A stretch of DNA of 64,000 nt from an uncultured Eubacterium sp. (GCA_900552795.1 USBB01000006.1:1-64000); one strand, 5' to 3'; counted from the stretch's first letter, positions 9,038-18,050 are shown. Program-made: numbers and translations. Notes: a model not told the origin generated them from the sequence alone.

Positions 9038-9679
9038 ATGATTCACTATTTTAATGCAAACAACGAAAAAACACCTTATGATATGAGTATGACTCTTTTA
9101 GAAATGCTGATAGACGATAATGCTCTTTTCGGAGCCATTATCATTATGTGTATAGGAAGTGACCGCTCTACAGGCGACAGCCTCGGCCCTATTATAGGAT
9201 ATAAACTTGAAAAACTTCATTTTAATAATGTTTATGTCTATGGTTCTCTAAAAAACCCTATTCATGCCGCTAATTTGAAAAATGCTATCGATTACATACA
9301 CCGCATCCACCTTTCGCCGTACATAATTGCAATCGATGCATCTGTTGGAAAGCCAGAGCATATAGGTTTTGTAACACTGGGAAATGGTCCTATTAAACCG
9401 GGCCTCGGGGTAAAAAAAGAGCTGCCCGAAGTAGGAAATCTCCATATCACAGGAATTGTAAATTATTCCGACGATACAGACAACCTCCTTCTTCAGACTA
9501 CTCCGCTTTCAATTATTATGCAGCTTGCCGATGTTATAACCCAGATGCTTACCGAAACATTCAAAAGCAATAATATAATCAATGTCTGTCTTTGTAAACT
9601 GCGAGCGCCTGAGACACAGTATCCGCAATACCAGACTTCATGTACGAGTACAATTCCTGAAGCTTATCAAGATTCATGA
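9038..9679 (+). CDS. yyaC: Spore protease YyaC
   Basis: The core IIMCIGSDRSTGDSLGPIIG, HAANLKNAIDYI, IIAIDASVGKPEHIGF and KPGLGVKKELPEVGNLHITG is the YyaC signature, a hydrogenase-maturation-protease-fold protein made during sporulation and related to germination-protease-type functions. The ATG at 9038 follows AAGAAAGGA and gives 213 residues, close to the usual length; an upstream in-frame ATG at 8933 would add 35 hydrophobic residues and lacks a ribosome binding site. The last 101 bases overlap the 3' end of the convergent gene on the other strand, so the C-terminal tail after TETFKSNN is atypical. Confidence 0.9.
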   Translation: MIHYFNANNEKTPYDMSMTLLEMLIDDNALFGAIIIMCIGSDRSTGDSLGPIIGYKLEKLHFNNVYVYGSLKNPIHAANLKNAIDYIHRIHLSPYIIAIDASVGKPEHIGFVTLGNGPIKPGLGVKKELPEVGNLHITGIVNYSDDTDNLLLQTTPLSIIMQLADVITQMLTETFKSNNIINVCLCKLRAPETQYPQYQTSCTSTIPEAYQDS

Positions 9680-10670
9680 ATTCTTTGCCAAGATATGCCT
9701 CATAGTTAGAAGAAATATATATTCTTTGCTCTTTTATAAGAGTATCAAGCTTAAGCATTTCTTCCTCTTTCTTGGCAATCTCTGATTTCATGATAGTTAT
9801 TCTGTTTTTGTTTCTGCCCTCTACTTCGGAAACAATATCAGGCTTTGCTGTTTTTTCAAACTCATCCAAAGCCTTAGCTTTATCTTCTTCAATTTTTCTT
9901 ATGTGGTCATGTAATTCATTGATGCTGTAATCAAAACTTTCAAGTCCATACATGTCCTCATTTTTGTCTTTACGTATACCTCTGGCTATACGCTTTATCC
10001 TTTTCTTATTATCAACCATTTTTCTATGCGTAGCTCTTGCATCCGATATCGTTTTTGAATGCTTTACAAGAGTTCTGTTATAAATAATTTTCATAGCAGA
10101 AATATTTATAACCGCAACAATAAAATAATATATAATAAGAGCATATTCCGGCACTCCTGGTATCAGGCTCAAAGCAAACGGAATCGCCGCATATAACGCA
10201 ATCAAAAAAAGAATGTATATAACAAAATCAAAAACATCCCTTGTCTGAAAAAGAGCAAAAAACAATCTGCTGTTACAATACATAGGTATGCCTTCCAAAT
10301 TAAAAGCTTCCCTAACCTGACTTTTCAAATCAGCATTTTCCTTATGCAGCTGCTGTGTCTCTTTTCCAATTCGTTCTTTTACACCAGCCACCTTAGCTTT
10401 ATCCCGCTGCCCCTGGACTTCTTTAAGCTTAAGCCGGTCAGCATCAATCGACTTATTGTAACCTGCGCATATAGATTCAACTGCACTTTTTATCTTACTT
10501 TCAATTTCATCTTTAATCTCTTTTTCTGCGCTCTCAAGGTTCCTGCATAAGTCGCGTTTTGTATCTGCAAGCTTATCAAGACGCTCTTTTTTTTCGTTAT
10601 GCTCCCTTATATCACTGATAACCTGCTCCAGAACTGCTGCACCGCCAGCAAGAATATTCTGTTCCGCCAT
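9579..10670 (-). CDS. Coiled-coil membrane protein of unknown function
   Basis: 363 residues from the ATG at 10670 (MAEQNILAGG). Residues about 15-120 are charged, heptad-like coiled coil. Two close hydrophobic helices follow (FDFVIYILFLIALYAAIPFA and LIIYYFIVAVINISAM), then a second long coiled coil rich in Lys and Glu. I recognise no family or catalytic motif. The two coils probably lie on one side of the membrane as a hairpin. The start was chosen because AAATGGGGATT sits just upstream within a palindromic repeat; a longer reading frame begins inside that repeat at 10727. The 3' end overlaps yyaC by 101 bases. Confidence 0.6.
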   Translation of the reverse strand: MAEQNILAGGAAVLEQVISDIREHNEKKERLDKLADTKRDLCRNLESAEKEIKDEIESKIKSAVESICAGYNKSIDADRLKLKEVQGQRDKAKVAGVKERIGKETQQLHKENADLKSQVREAFNLEGIPMYCNSRLFFALFQTRDVFDFVIYILFLIALYAAIPFALSLIPGVPEYALIIYYFIVAVINISAMKIIYNRTLVKHSKTISDARATHRKMVDNKKRIKRIARGIRKDKNEDMYGLESFDYSINELHDHIRKIEEDKAKALDEFEKTAKPDIVSEVEGRNKNRITIMKSEIAKKEEEMLKLDTLIKEQRIYISSNYEAYLGKEFMNLDKLQELYSYMKSGIADTVSQALAVYKDRH

Positions 10671-10733
10671 AGCAATCCCCATTTCTAAGCAACTTTGTTG
10701 CTGGCTATTTGTTTTGCTCCGAAACAAATAGCC
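10671..10733 (-). repeat. Start-proximal palindromic repeat (copy before the coiled-coil gene)
   Basis: Perfect 12-bp inverted repeat GGCTATTTGTTT / AAACAAATAGCC (10703-10714 and 10722-10733), a second small palindrome AGCAACTTTGTTGCT (10688-10702), then GAAATGGGG acting as ribosome binding site. It shares the GGCTATTTGT arm and the start-adjacent position with copies at 13511-13580 and 62677-62820. Confidence 0.75.
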
Positions 10734-10752
10734 ATTATTTACATAATTTTAA

Positions 10753-13041
10753 TTATTTAGAATTTCTGTAGAAATTAATAAGACATCCGTCAAGAATAAT
10801 CTGTCTTTCATCATCAGTTAATTCATCCATCTTTAATTCAATTTCTTTCATATCCTTATTAACAACAAAGGCTTTCATTGAAACCGCCTTATCTTTAATT
10901 GCCTGAACGATGTTTGGAATAAAGATATAATCACCATTCTCAAAAGGAAGCTCACCCTTATCAATAATAAATGGAAGCATACCCCAGTTAATAAGATTTG
11001 AACGATATCTCTTTGTCGCATACTCATTAGCAATGTTTGCCCATCCGCCAAGAACCTTCTGACATGAAGCTGCCTGCTCACGCGCAGAACCATCCCCTGG
11101 CTTTACAGCAAAAATCGTACTTCCTACTCCAACATTTTCACTGTCAACATCATAGCTTTCTTTAATTTTCTCCATAACAGGTTTAAGCTCAGGTAAAGCT
11201 TCACCCATACATTTGCCTTCTTCTCTTGCTTTCTCGGCTCTCTGAACTTCCTTTGCTCTTCCAACGTAAGCAGGATCTTTTCTTGATAAAGCAAATTCTG
11301 CAAGTCCCAGAGGATTTGAACGGAAAGAAGATGTCTCTCCTGATGGAATCAACTCATCAGTTGTAGTAACAGGATCATGAATCTCTGATACAACTTTAAT
11401 AATAAGATTCTCAGGCAGTTCTACCATCTTTGGCCAGTCTTTGATATTCGGACCAAACTGTATCTCCTGATTAGGATCTGCCTCTCCCTTACTGTCAAAT
11501 ACTCTATTCTCATAAATTGATTTATCAAAATGATATTTTGGCCCTGTAAATTCAACATCTATATCTGTAGCCGGAGTCAAATAGCCCTTGTTTGCTGCTG
11601 TTGCCGCAATAGAGCGTGCATCCATAAGAGCAACCGAAGATATCTGACCCTGCTGTAATTTAGAGCCCTCTCTGTTAGGGAAATTCCTTGTTGAATGTCT
11701 TATTGAAAATGCATTGTTAGCCGGTGTATCACCTGCACCAAAGCATGGACCGCAAAATGCTGTCTTAACAATTGCACCTGTTCCCATTAAATCAGCAAGT
11801 CTTCCGTTTCTTGCAAGTTCCATATATATAGGTGTACTTGCAGGATATACACTTAAAGTAAATTCATCTGAACCTATTGAACGTCCTTTCAAAATATCAG
11901 CTGCTGCGCAGATATTTTCAAATCCACCACCTGCACAACCCGCAATAATACCCTGATCAACATAAAGCTTACCATCCCTTATCTTATTTGTAAGCTTAAA
12001 GTCAACCTGTCCATCAAGACTTACAAGTGCTTTCTGCTCACAGTCATGGAGTATATCTGAAAGGTTAGCATTAAGTTCCTCTATTGTATATGTGTTGCTT
12101 GGATGGAACGGCATAGCTATCATAGGCTTTATACTGCTTAAATCAACATAAACAACACCATCATAATACGCTACAGCACCCGGTTTAATTTCTTTATAAG
12201 CTTCACTTCTTCCATGAATATCATAAAACTCTTTAATCTTTTCGTCTGTCTGCCATATAGATGAAAGGCATGTAGTTTCTGTTGTCATTACATCAATACC
12301 AATTCTAAAATCAGCACTTAAATTTGACACACCCGGTCCTACAAATTCCATCACTTTATTTTTAACATATCCGTTGCCGAATACTTCACCTATAATAGCA
12401 AGTGCAACGTCCTGAGGCCCAACGCCCTTAGCAGGTTCACCTGTCATATAAATAGCGACAACTCCCGGCATATTAATATCATATGTCTTATTTAGAAGCT
12501 GCTTAACAAGCTCAGGTCCGCCCTCTCCCATTGCCATTGTACCAAGAGCACCGTAACGTGTATGGCTATCTGAACCAAGAATCATCTTACCACCCTCTGC
12601 AAGCATCTCTCGTGCATACTGATGAATAACTGCCTGATGAGGTGGAACATAAACACCACCATATTTCTTTGCACATGTAAGTCCAAACATATGGTCATCT
12701 TCATTAATTGTACCTCCAACCGCACAAAGGCTGTTGTGACAATTTGTAAGTACATATGGTATAGGGAATTTCTCAAGACCTGAAGCTCTCGCTGTCTGAA
12801 TGATACCAACAAATGTAATATCATGCGATGTCATTTTATCAAATTTAATCTTAAGCTTTTTCATATCACCTGAAGTATTATGATTCTTCAGTATATCATA
12901 AGCCATTGTATTTTTTGCTGCTTCTTCCTTAGATGGCACGCTGCCTGCTTTTGCTTCAAGTGCTCCGGCTAAAGCCTCTGCCTCTTCTATAACTTCAACT
13001 CCGTTAACAAGGTACGCACCGCCATTACTTAATTTAATCAT
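10753..13041 (-). CDS. acn: Aconitate hydratase
   Basis: Interconverts citrate and isocitrate using a [4Fe-4S] cluster. The 762-residue protein has the aconitase motifs GSDSHTRYGALGTMAMGEGG and the cluster cysteines in IIAGCAGGGFENI and TAFCGPCFGAGDTPANNAFS, plus SIRHSTRNFPNREGSK with substrate-binding Arg and Ser residues, and a C-terminal swivel domain with VGVGSTIFA and AANEYATKRYRSN-like segments. It is downstream of the HIT gene by 43 bp and shares its promoter. Citrate synthase is in the same window at 33101-34492, so the oxidative glutamate-forming branch of the TCA cycle is likely present. Confidence 0.92.
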   Translation of the reverse strand: MIKLSNGGAYLVNGVEVIEEAEALAGALEAKAGSVPSKEEAAKNTMAYDILKNHNTSGDMKKLKIKFDKMTSHDITFVGIIQTARASGLEKFPIPYVLTNCHNSLCAVGGTINEDDHMFGLTCAKKYGGVYVPPHQAVIHQYAREMLAEGGKMILGSDSHTRYGALGTMAMGEGGPELVKQLLNKTYDINMPGVVAIYMTGEPAKGVGPQDVALAIIGEVFGNGYVKNKVMEFVGPGVSNLSADFRIGIDVMTTETTCLSSIWQTDEKIKEFYDIHGRSEAYKEIKPGAVAYYDGVVYVDLSSIKPMIAMPFHPSNTYTIEELNANLSDILHDCEQKALVSLDGQVDFKLTNKIRDGKLYVDQGIIAGCAGGGFENICAAADILKGRSIGSDEFTLSVYPASTPIYMELARNGRLADLMGTGAIVKTAFCGPCFGAGDTPANNAFSIRHSTRNFPNREGSKLQQGQISSVALMDARSIAATAANKGYLTPATDIDVEFTGPKYHFDKSIYENRVFDSKGEADPNQEIQFGPNIKDWPKMVELPENLIIKVVSEIHDPVTTTDELIPSGETSSFRSNPLGLAEFALSRKDPAYVGRAKEVQRAEKAREEGKCMGEALPELKPVMEKIKESYDVDSENVGVGSTIFAVKPGDGSAREQAASCQKVLGGWANIANEYATKRYRSNLINWGMLPFIIDKGELPFENGDYIFIPNIVQAIKDKAVSMKAFVVNKDMKEIELKMDELTDDERQIILDGCLINFYRNSK

Positions 13042-13084
13042 ACTTTTACCTCTTTCTTTGCATATCTTTTTATCAATTTACCAC

Positions 13085-13510
13085 TTAATTTGAAGCTATA
13101 GCAGCTCCTATTTTATTTTTAAGTTTCTCAATTTCATCTTCTGAAATTTTTCCTGGAACCCATTTGATATTAACTGTATCATCTGTATATCTCGGTATAA
13201 TATGCATATGAAAATGAAATACCGTCTGTCCTGCTGCTTCTCCATTATTCTGAACAATATTTAATCCGTCAATATTAAGAGACTTCTTCATGGCATTTGC
13301 AATCTTAACAGCCACCTTAAATATATGTGCTGCTGTATCATCATCAAGTGAATACACGTCATCATAATGACTTTTCGGCAAAATAAGAACATGTCCCTCA
13401 GAAGCCGGTGAAAGATCAAAGATCACCTTAACTAAATCATCTTCATATAAAGCATTTGCCGGAATTTCTCCATTGGCAATCTTACAAAAAATACAATCGT
13501 CTTTTTTCAT
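13085..13510 (-). CDS. HIT family nucleotide-binding protein (HinT-like)
   Basis: 141 residues with the N-terminal CIFCKIANGEIPA metal/fold motif and the histidine triad HFHMHIIPRY, typical of Hint-type purine nucleotide phosphoramidases. The start at 13510 (MKKDDCIFC) is preferred because the ATGGAG at 13522 that could serve as an earlier start is the Shine-Dalgarno sequence of this ATG, 12 bases away. The upstream palindromic repeat ends in that site. Transcribed from 13651-13679 with aconitase. Confidence 0.93.
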   Translation of the reverse strand: MKKDDCIFCKIANGEIPANALYEDDLVKVIFDLSPASEGHVLILPKSHYDDVYSLDDDTAAHIFKVAVKIANAMKKSLNIDGLNIVQNNGEAAGQTVFHFHMHIIPRYTDDTVNIKWVPGKISEDEIEKLKNKIGAAIASN

Positions 13511-13580
13511 AAAAATCTCCATTCCGCAGACGCAATTTTATGGAAAAGCTACTTTGTGGTGCCTGCGTCACAAATAGCTG
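13511..13580 (-). repeat. Start-proximal palindromic repeat (copy before the HIT gene)
   Basis: On the minus strand: arms AGCTATTTGTG / CACAAAGTAGCT (13569-13579 and 13547-13558), then GCGTCTGCGGAATGGAG, which is the ribosome binding site. The arm sequences and the GCGTCTGCGGAATGGAG end are identical to those in the copy before jetB, nearly 50 kb away. Confidence 0.8.
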
Positions 13581-13650
13581 ATTTCTTATTGTCAGTTTTT
13601 GTCGAAATCCTATGATTTACATAGAGCAACAACAAGTATATACTTTATGT

Positions 13651-13679
13651 ATAATAGCGTAAATAACCTTTTATATCAA
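13651..13679 (-). promoter_or_regulatory. Promoter of the HIT-aconitase transcript
   Basis: Minus strand -35 TTGATA (13674-13679), 17-base spacer, -10 TATTAT (13651-13656). The leader of about 135 bases contains the palindromic repeat. Confidence 0.6.
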
Positions 13680-13694
13680 TATTATTTATAAACT

Positions 13695-13722
13695 TTTACG
13701 CACTAAATTTGTACAATATAAT
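13695..13722 (+). promoter_or_regulatory. Promoter of the histidine kinase gene
   Basis: Plus strand: weak -35 TTTACG (13695-13700), 16-base spacer and a perfect -10 TATAAT (13717-13722), 30 bases before the kinase start. Confidence 0.5.
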
Positions 13723-13751
13723 CGAGTTAAAAATTACAGGGAGAAAAAAAC

Positions 13752-14456
13752 ATGATAAACTATGGCAACTTAAGTACCGCCTCTCACGAGATTAAAAATC
13801 TCATATCTTTTATAAACAGTTCATATCAAATTATACAAATGCAGCATCCTGAAACAAAAGATTACAAGTTTTGGGATGACATGGGAGATTACATCAAAAA
13901 ACTGATATATTTTATGGACCGCACAACAATTTACAGGTATTGCACCAAGCCTGACATCGAAGAATTTAATATAACGGAACTTCTATACCAAATTCCTGAT
14001 GAAATCGATAATGCTAATCCTGATAAAGACAGAGAACTTCTGCTTGATATAGATAACTCAAATATATGGGTTAATGGTGACCGTGAACAAATTCTTACAG
14101 CCATTCTTGAAGTTGTAAACAACTGTTATGATGTTACCTCTGAAAGCGATATCATAGAAATAAATTGTCATCTCGATGAAAAACGAAAATATTATGTCAT
14201 AACAATTTCTAACTCAAACCCTATGCCGGACATAGAATTTTCCAAAGCAGGTATAGGATTTGACCATACAGAAAATATTCCAAAAGACTGTAAAGATATC
14301 CTATGCAAGCCATTCTACACGACTAAGAAAAACCATGTAGGTATAGGTCTTTCCATAGCCGACTGTGTATGTCGTACTCACAACGGATATCTTGAAATAA
14401 GCCATAGCAACGGAATAACATCTGTACGTCTGCTATTTCCTATCAGTAGATTCTAA
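13752..14456 (+). CDS. Orphan cytosolic sensor histidine kinase core
   Basis: 234 residues with no membrane segment and no N-terminal sensor domain. The H box ASHEIKNLIS (His12) is almost at the N terminus, followed by a short dimerisation helix pair and an HATPase domain: N box VVNNCYD, a G1-like KAGIGFDH region and KPFYTTKKNHVGIGLSIA as the F/G2 boxes. It could phosphorylate a response regulator encoded elsewhere; none is adjacent. Size and layout resemble sporulation-type or Spo0B-like kinases, but that is only a guess. Start has CAGGGAG. It converges on the flavodoxin gene with 3 bp between the stops. Confidence 0.8.
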   Translation: MINYGNLSTASHEIKNLISFINSSYQIIQMQHPETKDYKFWDDMGDYIKKLIYFMDRTTIYRYCTKPDIEEFNITELLYQIPDEIDNANPDKDRELLLDIDNSNIWVNGDREQILTAILEVVNNCYDVTSESDIIEINCHLDEKRKYYVITISNSNPMPDIEFSKAGIGFDHTENIPKDCKDILCKPFYTTKKNHVGIGLSIADCVCRTHNGYLEISHSNGITSVRLLFPISRF

Positions 14457-14459
14457 TAT

Positions 14460-15452
14460 TTAATCAGAAAAATCAAATAATTCATCTAACATTCTTAAAC
14501 TTCTGAAATTACCTTTCGCAGTCATATCCCCCGTCATAAACGCTCTGTGAAAGGTAATTTTGCCATCGACTATATTATCAAAAGTATTCTTATCCAGCTT
14601 CGCAATTACATCTGCCTGAGGATTTTCGCCAAATTCAACACTCAAATGACTATCCACTATATCTATTCTTATACGTTTATCCTTATCACTTATTATCAGC
14701 ATATAAGTTCCAGTATATCTTGTACTGCTTGAAAAATTGTCCTTAAAAACATTGATAAAGTAATCATCGCCGCCATTTTCTTCATCATTAAGCAGTTCCT
14801 TATATATTGAAGCAAGCGATTCAATATCTTTTTTCTGCGTTTTCATAAAATCTTCATCAGATGCATATTTTGAAAGCTGTTCACTTTCCTGCGGCGTAAA
14901 TCTTACAACATCCTTCATTACATTCTTTTTAATTGTCTGACTGCTTGACGGCAGTGATATTCTTTTCTGTGAAATCACCCTATACATATTTTCAGCATAT
15001 TTCTCTATATATTCTTTATATTCAGAATTAAACTCAAATTCTGTCGTATCATCTACATACGCACTAAGTCCACGTTCTGTTCTTCCTCCAAGCATTTCCC
15101 ATGAATTTGTAATAGTCAGTGAAACCTCTCTTTCACCATATGTTTTAGACAATACAACCGGAAACATATATACATCCGAAATCTTACTTTTATCGGCATA
15201 TAACCAACACGCATCCAATAATGTCTGCATATATCCGCCCATACCAAGCCACTCAACAGTAGTCGAAAGAATAACGGCATCAGCTTCTGTAACCGTCTGC
15301 GAAAGGGTTGTAATTTGATTTTTTAACTCATATAAATTATATCTTTCTACATTAACATTTAATTCAAACAAAACTTCCTGTAATTTACCAAGAACAAACA
15401 ATGCAGGATCATCTACAAGGCCACGACCACCATAATATATATTTACCTTCAT
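14460..15452 (-). CDS. Flavodoxin-like oxidoreductase fused to an SCP2 sterol-carrier domain
   Basis: 330 residues from the ATG at 15452, which has GGAGG six bases upstream (a 13-residue longer frame lacks a site). Residues 1-180 form an NADPH-dependent FMN-reductase/flavodoxin fold (KVNIYYGGRGLVDDP, DAVILSTTVEWLGMGGYMQ). The C-terminal 120 residues (YMLIISDKDKRIRIDIVDSH, ADVIAKLDKNTFDNIVDGKI, HRAFMTGDMTAKGNF) match the SCP2 fold, which binds lipids. Probably a redox protein acting on a hydrophobic substrate; the substrate is unknown. It sits just after the Tad locus on the same strand, 60 bp from DUF6382. Confidence 0.75.
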   Translation of the reverse strand: MKVNIYYGGRGLVDDPALFVLGKLQEVLFELNVNVERYNLYELKNQITTLSQTVTEADAVILSTTVEWLGMGGYMQTLLDACWLYADKSKISDVYMFPVVLSKTYGEREVSLTITNSWEMLGGRTERGLSAYVDDTTEFEFNSEYKEYIEKYAENMYRVISQKRISLPSSSQTIKKNVMKDVVRFTPQESEQLSKYASDEDFMKTQKKDIESLASIYKELLNDEENGGDDYFINVFKDNFSSSTRYTGTYMLIISDKDKRIRIDIVDSHLSVEFGENPQADVIAKLDKNTFDNIVDGKITFHRAFMTGDMTAKGNFRSLRMLDELFDFSD

Positions 15453-15512
15453 AAGCAACCTCCGACAATAAAGATAGTGTGAATATAGCACAAATACTGC
15501 TCTTTTTCAACC

Positions 15513-16451
15513 TTATATCTTTTTATCACGCGCATATTCAAACAAAACAACACCTATTCCAATCATAACCAGTGCAGCCATATTATTTACCTTAAACGGA
15601 AGCATATCAGCCATAATTATGCAAATCACTCCGACAAATCCTATAATAACTGCTGCCGCCTTAACGATTTTATTATTTGAGATATTGTTCTTAATTTCCC
15701 TGGCATTACTTTCATTATTTACCATATTTTCATTATTTTTATTAAAAATACTCTTTTTTACACCGCAGTCGGAATTAAAATAATCCATCGTCTTTTTCTC
15801 ATTAATATCTAAATCCGCATTATCATGCTTATATAAATTATTATCTCCATATGAGTCGGCTCTGTATAAACTGGCTGTATATAAATTATTATCCGGCTGT
15901 ATTATAAAATCAGACATAGTCTTTAAATTATAATTCTTCTGAATAATATGCCTGTATATTTCATAAATCTGCGGTATATGTTCTTTATCCGCATCATGAT
16001 CAAACTTTTCCAATATATATTCAAAAAATTCCTTAAGCTGGCTATGTATACCTTTTCCTTTATCATTATCACCAGACAACTCTTTCGGATAATAAGTAAA
16101 ATATATTTTCTTTTCTGATAAATCCAAAAAAATATATTCCTTACTTATTTTCACACTCTCCATATCAAGCATATATTCCTCTACCTTATTTGCCATGAGT
16201 GCTATTCCCTCACATATCATAGCAACATCGTTCCAGCAAATTTTTGATAACGAATAAACCTCAGAAATCTGGCTCATAGACGTGACATCATAATAATACA
16301 TTACTTTGTTATCAACATGCTTTACATCCATTTTCAAAAACGGACTTATTTGATTTTTCTTAATCATCTTTATTTCATATTCTGAAATACCTCTTTTTTC
16401 CACCCCGTCAATTACCATATATTTTTTATTACTATCCACCTCAAAATGCAT
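15513..16451 (-). CDS. DUF6382-type protein ending in two membrane helices
   Basis: 312 residues. The first 190 residues, including NQISPFLKMDVKHVDNKVMYYYD, match the DUF6382 domain of Lachnospiraceae, usually followed by an FHA domain in Tad-linked genes. Here no FHA glycine/arginine/histidine pattern is visible. An Asn-rich linker leads to two C-terminal hydrophobic helices (AAAVIIGFVGVICIIMAD, MAALVMIGIGVVLFEYA). It lies 2 bp from the TadE-like gene, so it belongs to the Tad operon. Possible cytoplasmic regulatory or scaffold subunit; function unknown. Confidence 0.65.
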   Translation of the reverse strand: MHFEVDSNKKYMVIDGVEKRGISEYEIKMIKKNQISPFLKMDVKHVDNKVMYYYDVTSMSQISEVYSLSKICWNDVAMICEGIALMANKVEEYMLDMESVKISKEYIFLDLSEKKIYFTYYPKELSGDNDKGKGIHSQLKEFFEYILEKFDHDADKEHIPQIYEIYRHIIQKNYNLKTMSDFIIQPDNNLYTASLYRADSYGDNNLYKHDNADLDINEKKTMDYFNSDCGVKKSIFNKNNENMVNNESNAREIKNNISNNKIVKAAAVIIGFVGVICIIMADMLPFKVNNMAALVMIGIGVVLFEYARDKKI

Positions 16452-16453
16452 AA

Positions 16454-16813
16454 TCAGTCCCCTTTTAAATCTAATCCTACATTAACAATCCTTATAAAAT
16501 CCTGATGAACATTGGATTTTATAAATTTCTTTCTCTCTAACATCTTTTTTATTTCCCGCTCCGTTTTTAAACTCTTAATCATTCTTACATTCATATAATC
16601 CATACCATCACAAATAACCTGCTGCTCATATAACTGCGCATTTTTTTGAATCCTATTTTCCTGCTCAAGCTTAAGCTGCATCTGAATCTGTGCACTTTGT
16701 GCCACAACATTGTCATGAAAATCCAGCGTAAAAATTATTAAAATCATGCTAATAACAAAAAACACAGGAATAATAAATGAATTTTCAATTATCACCGAAG
16801 CTCTTAAACGCAT
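16454..16813 (-). CDS. TadE-like pseudopilin
   Basis: 119 residues. The N terminus MRLRASVIIENSFIIPVFFV has the TadE-type short basic lead, a Glu (in IENSF) and one long hydrophobic helix, followed by a helical, Gln/Lys-rich periplasmic-side domain. The ATG at 16813 follows GGGGGTGA; an ATG seven codons earlier does not have a good site. Overlaps the prepilin peptidase stop by 10 bp. Minor pilin or pilus assembly component of the Tad system. Confidence 0.65.
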   Translation of the reverse strand: MRLRASVIIENSFIIPVFFVISMILIIFTLDFHDNVVAQSAQIQMQLKLEQENRIQKNAQLYEQQVICDGMDYMNVRMIKSLKTEREIKKMLERKKFIKSNVHQDFIRIVNVGLDLKGD

Positions 16814-17256
16814 ATAATCACCCCCAATGAACATATTCCCAAATATGGAATAAATGGTAACCTTGTTTTTCTGTCAGCTTTTTTTGCCAATATCATTATT
16901 ATCGAAACTGCCATAACCAAAATTAAAGACAGCAAAAAAACTGTAATAACAAACTTACCACCTTTAACAACCGTCATTATAAAAATAACTGCTATATCTC
17001 CCATACCTAAACCTTTGCTTAAAAATGCAAGCAATGCAACAAAAGCCACAAAAATCATGCCAACAGCCAAGTCTTTAATGCTGTCACTTTTCAAGTTAAA
17101 CCACACTAAATTCATTAAGCAAAATACAATAGACGAAATTCCAAAACAGCATACCATTTTTAAACTTATTGATTTATTTCTTATATCTTCAACCGACATT
17201 ACAGCCAGCATTAATAATAGAATTACATTGCTTACAAATCCCATTCTGTCCCACAT
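16804..17256 (-). CDS. Prepilin peptidase, A24 family (TadV/CpaA-like), distal copy
   Basis: 150 residues, polytopic. The two catalytic Asp motifs are visible: VMSVEDIRNKSIS in the first loop and LGMGDIAV (GxGD). It would cleave class III signal peptides of the Flp1 and TadE-like prepilins. The start is either 17256 or the ATG at 17244; both have imperfect sites, and the frame overlaps the upstream gene by 13 to 25 bp. This is the second A24 peptidase of the locus. Confidence 0.8.
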   Translation of the reverse strand: MWDRMGFVSNVILLLMLAVMSVEDIRNKSISLKMVCCFGISSIVFCLMNLVWFNLKSDSIKDLAVGMIFVAFVALLAFLSKGLGMGDIAVIFIMTVVKGGKFVITVFLLSLILVMAVSIIMILAKKADRKTRLPFIPYLGICSLGVIICV

Positions 17257-18050
17257 TTCTCACATAACCTTCTCTCTGCAACTGCCGATTTTGGCACCTT
17301 CACCACTGTTCTTTTTAATTTATCACAGCCTTCTTTGCTGTGATAACGCTCACCATAATCGGTTATATACACAAATTCGTATGTCTCTTCTTTCATACAA
17401 CTCTCACACGGATAGTATTTTCCACCATGTTTATTCCGCAAATTGATAACCTCTTCTTTTTTTGCCCTGTGCACTGACAAACTTATATATGCACACTCCT
17501 CATTTAAATGGTACACTTCCCCGCTTGTCGTTATAAATACCATTTCGTCTTCACGATTTTCATAATATGAGCTGAAATCCACCTCATCTCCAAGCCATGC
17601 TTGCGAATAAAAACTCTGACTTACTTTCACTCTTGAAAAACCAAATATGTCCCATGGGTTATATACCATATATGTAACTTTAAGATGTATGATATTATCC
17701 TTTTCTAAAAACTTTGAACCAGCAAGACTTATCCCCATATTGCCATTATAAATACAGGCTTTTTTTGCATAATCGCTCCCCAACTCATCTATTAATGTCG
17801 CATATGCTGCCACTGCTGAAACAGCTTTGTTTTTATCAGACGTTTTTTCGTAAGCATATGAATACTCAGATAATGTTCTTACTGTATTGTACGCTGCCGC
17901 TCCGATATCATTTTTTATTTTCACTATCTGCATTAAATACATTAAAGCCATTATAGCAAATATAAATACAGGAAAAACCAACGCTGCTTCAACTGTGGCT
18001 GATGCACTACAATACCTTTTGCCCGGCTTTTTTGGCGTTTTACTAATCAT
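17232..18050 (-). CDS. TadE-like protein with duplicated His/Cys motif
   Basis: 272 residues from the ATG at 18050, preceded by GAGAGG (a frame from 18104 has no site). After a basic N terminus, CSASATVEAALVFPVFIFA has the TadE signature with a Glu in the helix. Residues about 175-270 hold two copies of a module, each with a G-E-V/R-YH followed by Cys, then a C-x2-C pair: VYHLNEEC ... PCESC and RYHSKEGC ... LCEKC. Each module resembles Ada-like Cys/His metal-binding knuckles. In the Tad operon it is probably a minor pilin; the metal or redox role is inference. Confidence 0.7.
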   Translation of the reverse strand: MISKTPKKPGKRYCSASATVEAALVFPVFIFAIMALMYLMQIVKIKNDIGAAAYNTVRTLSEYSYAYEKTSDKNKAVSAVAAYATLIDELGSDYAKKACIYNGNMGISLAGSKFLEKDNIIHLKVTYMVYNPWDIFGFSRVKVSQSFYSQAWLGDEVDFSSYYENREDEMVFITTSGEVYHLNEECAYISLSVHRAKKEEVINLRNKHGGKYYPCESCMKEETYEFVYITDYGERYHSKEGCDKLKRTVVKVPKSAVAERRLCEKCGTEWDL

